Shown: positions 61,987-64,000 of the stretch, piece by piece
How positions within the stretch are numbered: the first letter of the stretch is position 1
How the letters are laid out: the number at the start of each line of letters is the position of its first letter
NCBI GenBank assembly: GCA_951828385.1
Contig: OX639973.1
Location: 3,959,200 to 4,023,199, forward strand
Source of the DNA: an uncultured Poribacteria bacterium
GTDB taxonomy: Bacteria > Poribacteria > WGA-4E > WGA-3G
Direction: 5' to 3'
DNA: 64,000 bases
The notes under the pieces: generated by a model
Seen by the model: only the letters and a program-made list of their open reading frames with translations
What the model was told of the DNA's origin: nothing
The model's database searches: none
Translations under genes and position numbers: made by a program

Positions 61987-62856
61987 TCACTTGACTTCAT
62001 ACCTCTTTAATTCAAGGTTTAATTCAGGGGGTCTGACCGGAGGTGGAGCCTCAAAGCCAGGAGGCATAGGGAAAACTTTCAGAAAAATATCCTCAGATTT
62101 TTGATGAAACTTGACAATCCCGATGTTGGGTGCCACCCACAGCGTTGTAAAGGATTCGCCGGGCGTTTCTGATCCGAATCCCAATTCCGGTGAGGATACT
62201 TCTATCGCTGTTTCTGTTCGGTATTCGATCTTCAAACAGTCTTCAAAAATGCCCGCGGGTGTCTCAACGTTTTCTGTGCCCACGACAGTTCCTGTTTCGA
62301 CAATAGTGAATTCGATGGCGGCTTCTGGAGGATCTTGCGGTGGAAAAGGTGTCATCGTAATTTTGGCTTTTATCTGTGTTGTCTTCCACTTTTCGTTGAA
62401 CGTGACAGGTATTGGCAGCACATAAAACGGGTCTTGTGCCTCTGTCTCAACCTTATAGAGCATGGTAAACGGTGCCCCTATTTTCTCCAATATTTTCAGA
62501 AAAGCCTCCATCTCTTCAGTAAGACGTGCTTTGAGGGATTTCTCTACCTCATCCCCGACCCAGAACGTGACCTTCTCCGCACCGATCCGGTAGAAATTTG
62601 GATGAATGTGATGGGCATAATTTGCCGAATCCTCCAACACGGGTTCATAACTGAAGGCGTGATACATCTCCCCGGCAATCTCTTTGCCCTCAACGACACG
62701 CCGCGTTAATTCGTTTCCATCTGGGTCTTCGTAAACCCAGTAACTTCCGAGTGTCTCTGGAAAGTATTGGATAGTTTCCACTGCATCGCCCATCAGTACT
62801 GCGCTGAGCCCAAAGACGAGTAAAAGTGTGAAAAAGGTGCGAAATCTTTTCAACAT
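61987..62856 (-). CDS. Secreted protein of unknown function
   Basis: 289 residues, signal peptide (LKRFRTFFTLLLVFGLSAVLMG), then a beta-rich mature part: YFPETLGSYWVYEDPDGNELTRRVV, TFNEKWKTTQIKAKITMTPFPP, VVGTENVETPAGIFEDCLKIEYR and TTLWVAPNIGIVKFHQ. The ETPAGxFEDCLKIEY / LWxAPNxGIVKF pair is characteristic of a family of exported proteins that I recall without a function. The gene follows the fifth permease on the minus strand by about 60 bases. AGGAG lies upstream of the ATG. Confidence 0.8.
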   Translation of the reverse strand: MLKRFRTFFTLLLVFGLSAVLMGDAVETIQYFPETLGSYWVYEDPDGNELTRRVVEGKEIAGEMYHAFSYEPVLEDSANYAHHIHPNFYRIGAEKVTFWVGDEVEKSLKARLTEEMEAFLKILEKIGAPFTMLYKVETEAQDPFYVLPIPVTFNEKWKTTQIKAKITMTPFPPQDPPEAAIEFTIVETGTVVGTENVETPAGIFEDCLKIEYRTETAIEVSSPELGFGSETPGESFTTLWVAPNIGIVKFHQKSEDIFLKVFPMPPGFEAPPPVRPPELNLELKRYEVK

Positions 62857-62918
62857 TATGGTTATTTCTCCTTTTGTTTGGTGACGAGCCGTTAATGCTC
62901 ATCAGTGATTGTGGGTGT

Positions 62919-64000
62919 TCACACCTCCGAACGTATAAAGACAAGGAATGCCCCTGAAACAAATACGCCGAGTAGTAAAACGAGTAACAGCAGGTCCAAA
63001 GTTGCGGTGTTGAATGTATCGCTAAAGGCGATCTTATCCTCAAATTTCGGGATCGCCTCACTCGCAACCGGTTTTTGAGACATGCCTTTGGGGACCCCGA
63101 TGAAGTGAGGACTCTGGATGTCTGCTCTATCGGTTTCGACGATGAATTGTCGAAATTGTTTTGTGTGCTGATGCACATGTTCCAAGTATTGCAAGTGCCG
63201 ATTAAAACCGGTGCCTGCCATTGATTCGAGGGCGTATTGGACAATCGCTGCCGGTGAAAGCCGGGTTACTGCCCTTGCGCGCTGCACCTGCGCGATTTGT
63301 GCATCCAAACGCTCGCGATTAAGGCGTTCTCGAATTTCTACATCGCCCTTAATGAGTTCTGCTTTGAGTGCCAATTCTTCGTCGCCTTCTGTCTCCCAGG
63401 TCCCTCTTAACTTTTCTGCTGCGGCCATGGCAGCTTCAGGTGACGTTTCATAAAGTTTCTGAAGTTCACTTAGACTTGGAAGATTCGGGCTCTTTTTTTC
63501 TTTAACGGCACTCATTCGGGCACCATAGTCGTCATTAATCTGCTTAAGGGCTGCTTTTCTTGCATCACGAAATTGATCCATTGTTTGGACGGGTGGCATC
63601 CACTTGGTGGAGAGTGTGCCGAGGGTGGATGGCATAAAAATCACACCGGCTACCCAAATCAATAAGAGTACAACGAGACTCACCCGCGGCTCTCGCGTGC
63701 CAGCAGAAACCATCAGACCTAATCCGACGAAGATACCTGCGTAGCAGGCAGCAATCAGCAGGATCAACCCTAAACGTCCCCAGTCGGCTACACTCAATTG
63801 TGTCCAACTATCGACGGAGATCACTGCCAAATTCAGCAGCACCGCAAAAACGAAAGGAATGAGGACGGTTATTAAGGTCCCCAAGAATTTACCGATTAAC
63901 AGGACGGGTCGTGAAATCGGATTCGCGAGACACAATCGCAACGTCCCTTGTTCTCGCTCGCCGGAGAGTGCATCAAACGTGAAGAGGAGCGGAATGAAGG
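62919..64000 (-). CDS. ABC-2 type transporter permease (paralogue 5), N-terminus beyond the window
   Basis: The frame is open to the right edge; 360 residues are visible. It begins FIPLLFTFDALSGEREQGTLRLCLANPISRP, which is the coupling motif, so the N-terminal membrane segment and first loop lie outside. It is very similar to the permease at 54436-56004 from this motif through the ERLNREHL-like helical loop (here ERLNRERLDAQIAQVQRARAV) to the VFIRSEV end. It lies on the opposite strand, converging on the sigma factor gene. Confidence 0.92.
   Translation of the reverse strand, partial: FIPLLFTFDALSGEREQGTLRLCLANPISRPVLLIGKFLGTLITVLIPFVFAVLLNLAVISVDSWTQLSVADWGRLGLILLIAACYAGIFVGLGLMVSAGTREPRVSLVVLLLIWVAGVIFMPSTLGTLSTKWMPPVQTMDQFRDARKAALKQINDDYGARMSAVKEKKSPNLPSLSELQKLYETSPEAAMAAAEKLRGTWETEGDEELALKAELIKGDVEIRERLNRERLDAQIAQVQRARAVTRLSPAAIVQYALESMAGTGFNRHLQYLEHVHQHTKQFRQFIVETDRADIQSPHFIGVPKGMSQKPVASEAIPKFEDKIAFSDTFNTATLDLLLLVLLLGVFVSGAFLVFIRSEV

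Overview
The window reads like a chromosome fragment of a Gram-negative-type member of the Candidatus Poribacteria or a close relative. This is inference. No rRNA or marker phylogeny is available here. The grounds are secreted WD40 proteins with dockerin-like tails, LamG and carbohydrate-binding-like secreted proteins, a SUMF1-type lipoprotein, very large Ig-like repeat proteins, outer-membrane barrels, and many short palindromic intergenic repeats. No rRNA, tRNA or CRISPR array was recognised.

Layout. 1-5094 (minus): three tandem secreted beta-propeller genes, the last cut by the left edge. 5205-9358 (minus): hslVU protease, an integral membrane protein and an ArsA/Get3-like ATPase. 9461-13922 (plus): a promoter and TPP riboswitch leading a thiamin cluster (ABC permease, substrate-binding protein, thiO, thiS, thiG). 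13963-14923: a PIN-domain gene overlapping a gene with a duplicated domain, a possible toxin-antitoxin pair. 14987-19329: an outer-membrane barrel, a GT-C-like membrane protein (minus) and a type III glutamine synthetase/gamma-glutamylmethylamide synthetase homologue. 19444-25823 (plus): a SUMF1 lipoprotein, two LamG proteins, an epimerase-like protein, a TolB-like propeller and two paralogous carbohydrate-binding-like proteins. Four of these secreted proteins end in the same short tail. 26574-27692: nadA. 27824-36112 (minus): a PorV/PorQ-like barrel behind a ~2,405-residue Ig-repeat protein with a FlgD-like end.

36510-42481: Gfo/Idh/MocA and Ldh-type dehydrogenases (minus), then a conserved hypothetical, NAD(P)HX repair enzyme, atypical SDR and small hypothetical (plus). 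42482-48700 is accessory: an array of TTCATGAACA-type decamers, a BrnT fragment, a lone large adenine methyltransferase whose nuclease motif lacks its lysine, and an IS200/IS605-type tnpB element lying inside a broken secreted-protein gene.

48710-64000: an export locus. Four ABC-2 permease paralogues, one ATPase, a secreted coiled-coil protein, a COG1361-like membrane-anchored envelope protein, a TolC-family channel and an ECF sigma factor lie on the plus strand. A converging arm holds a fifth permease (cut by the right edge), a secreted protein and a partial duplicate of it. I read the genes as a multi-permease transporter with its own outer-membrane exit and possibly its own regulator. The substrate is unknown.

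Short dispersed repeats are prominent: a MITE-like family with CAGTTATCAGT ends (9592, 27693, 54127), a second family sharing GCAGAAATACCCAAG / AACACCCC-AGCAAAAACAC cores (19341, 26421, 38781), and many perfect 7-10 bp hairpins between genes.
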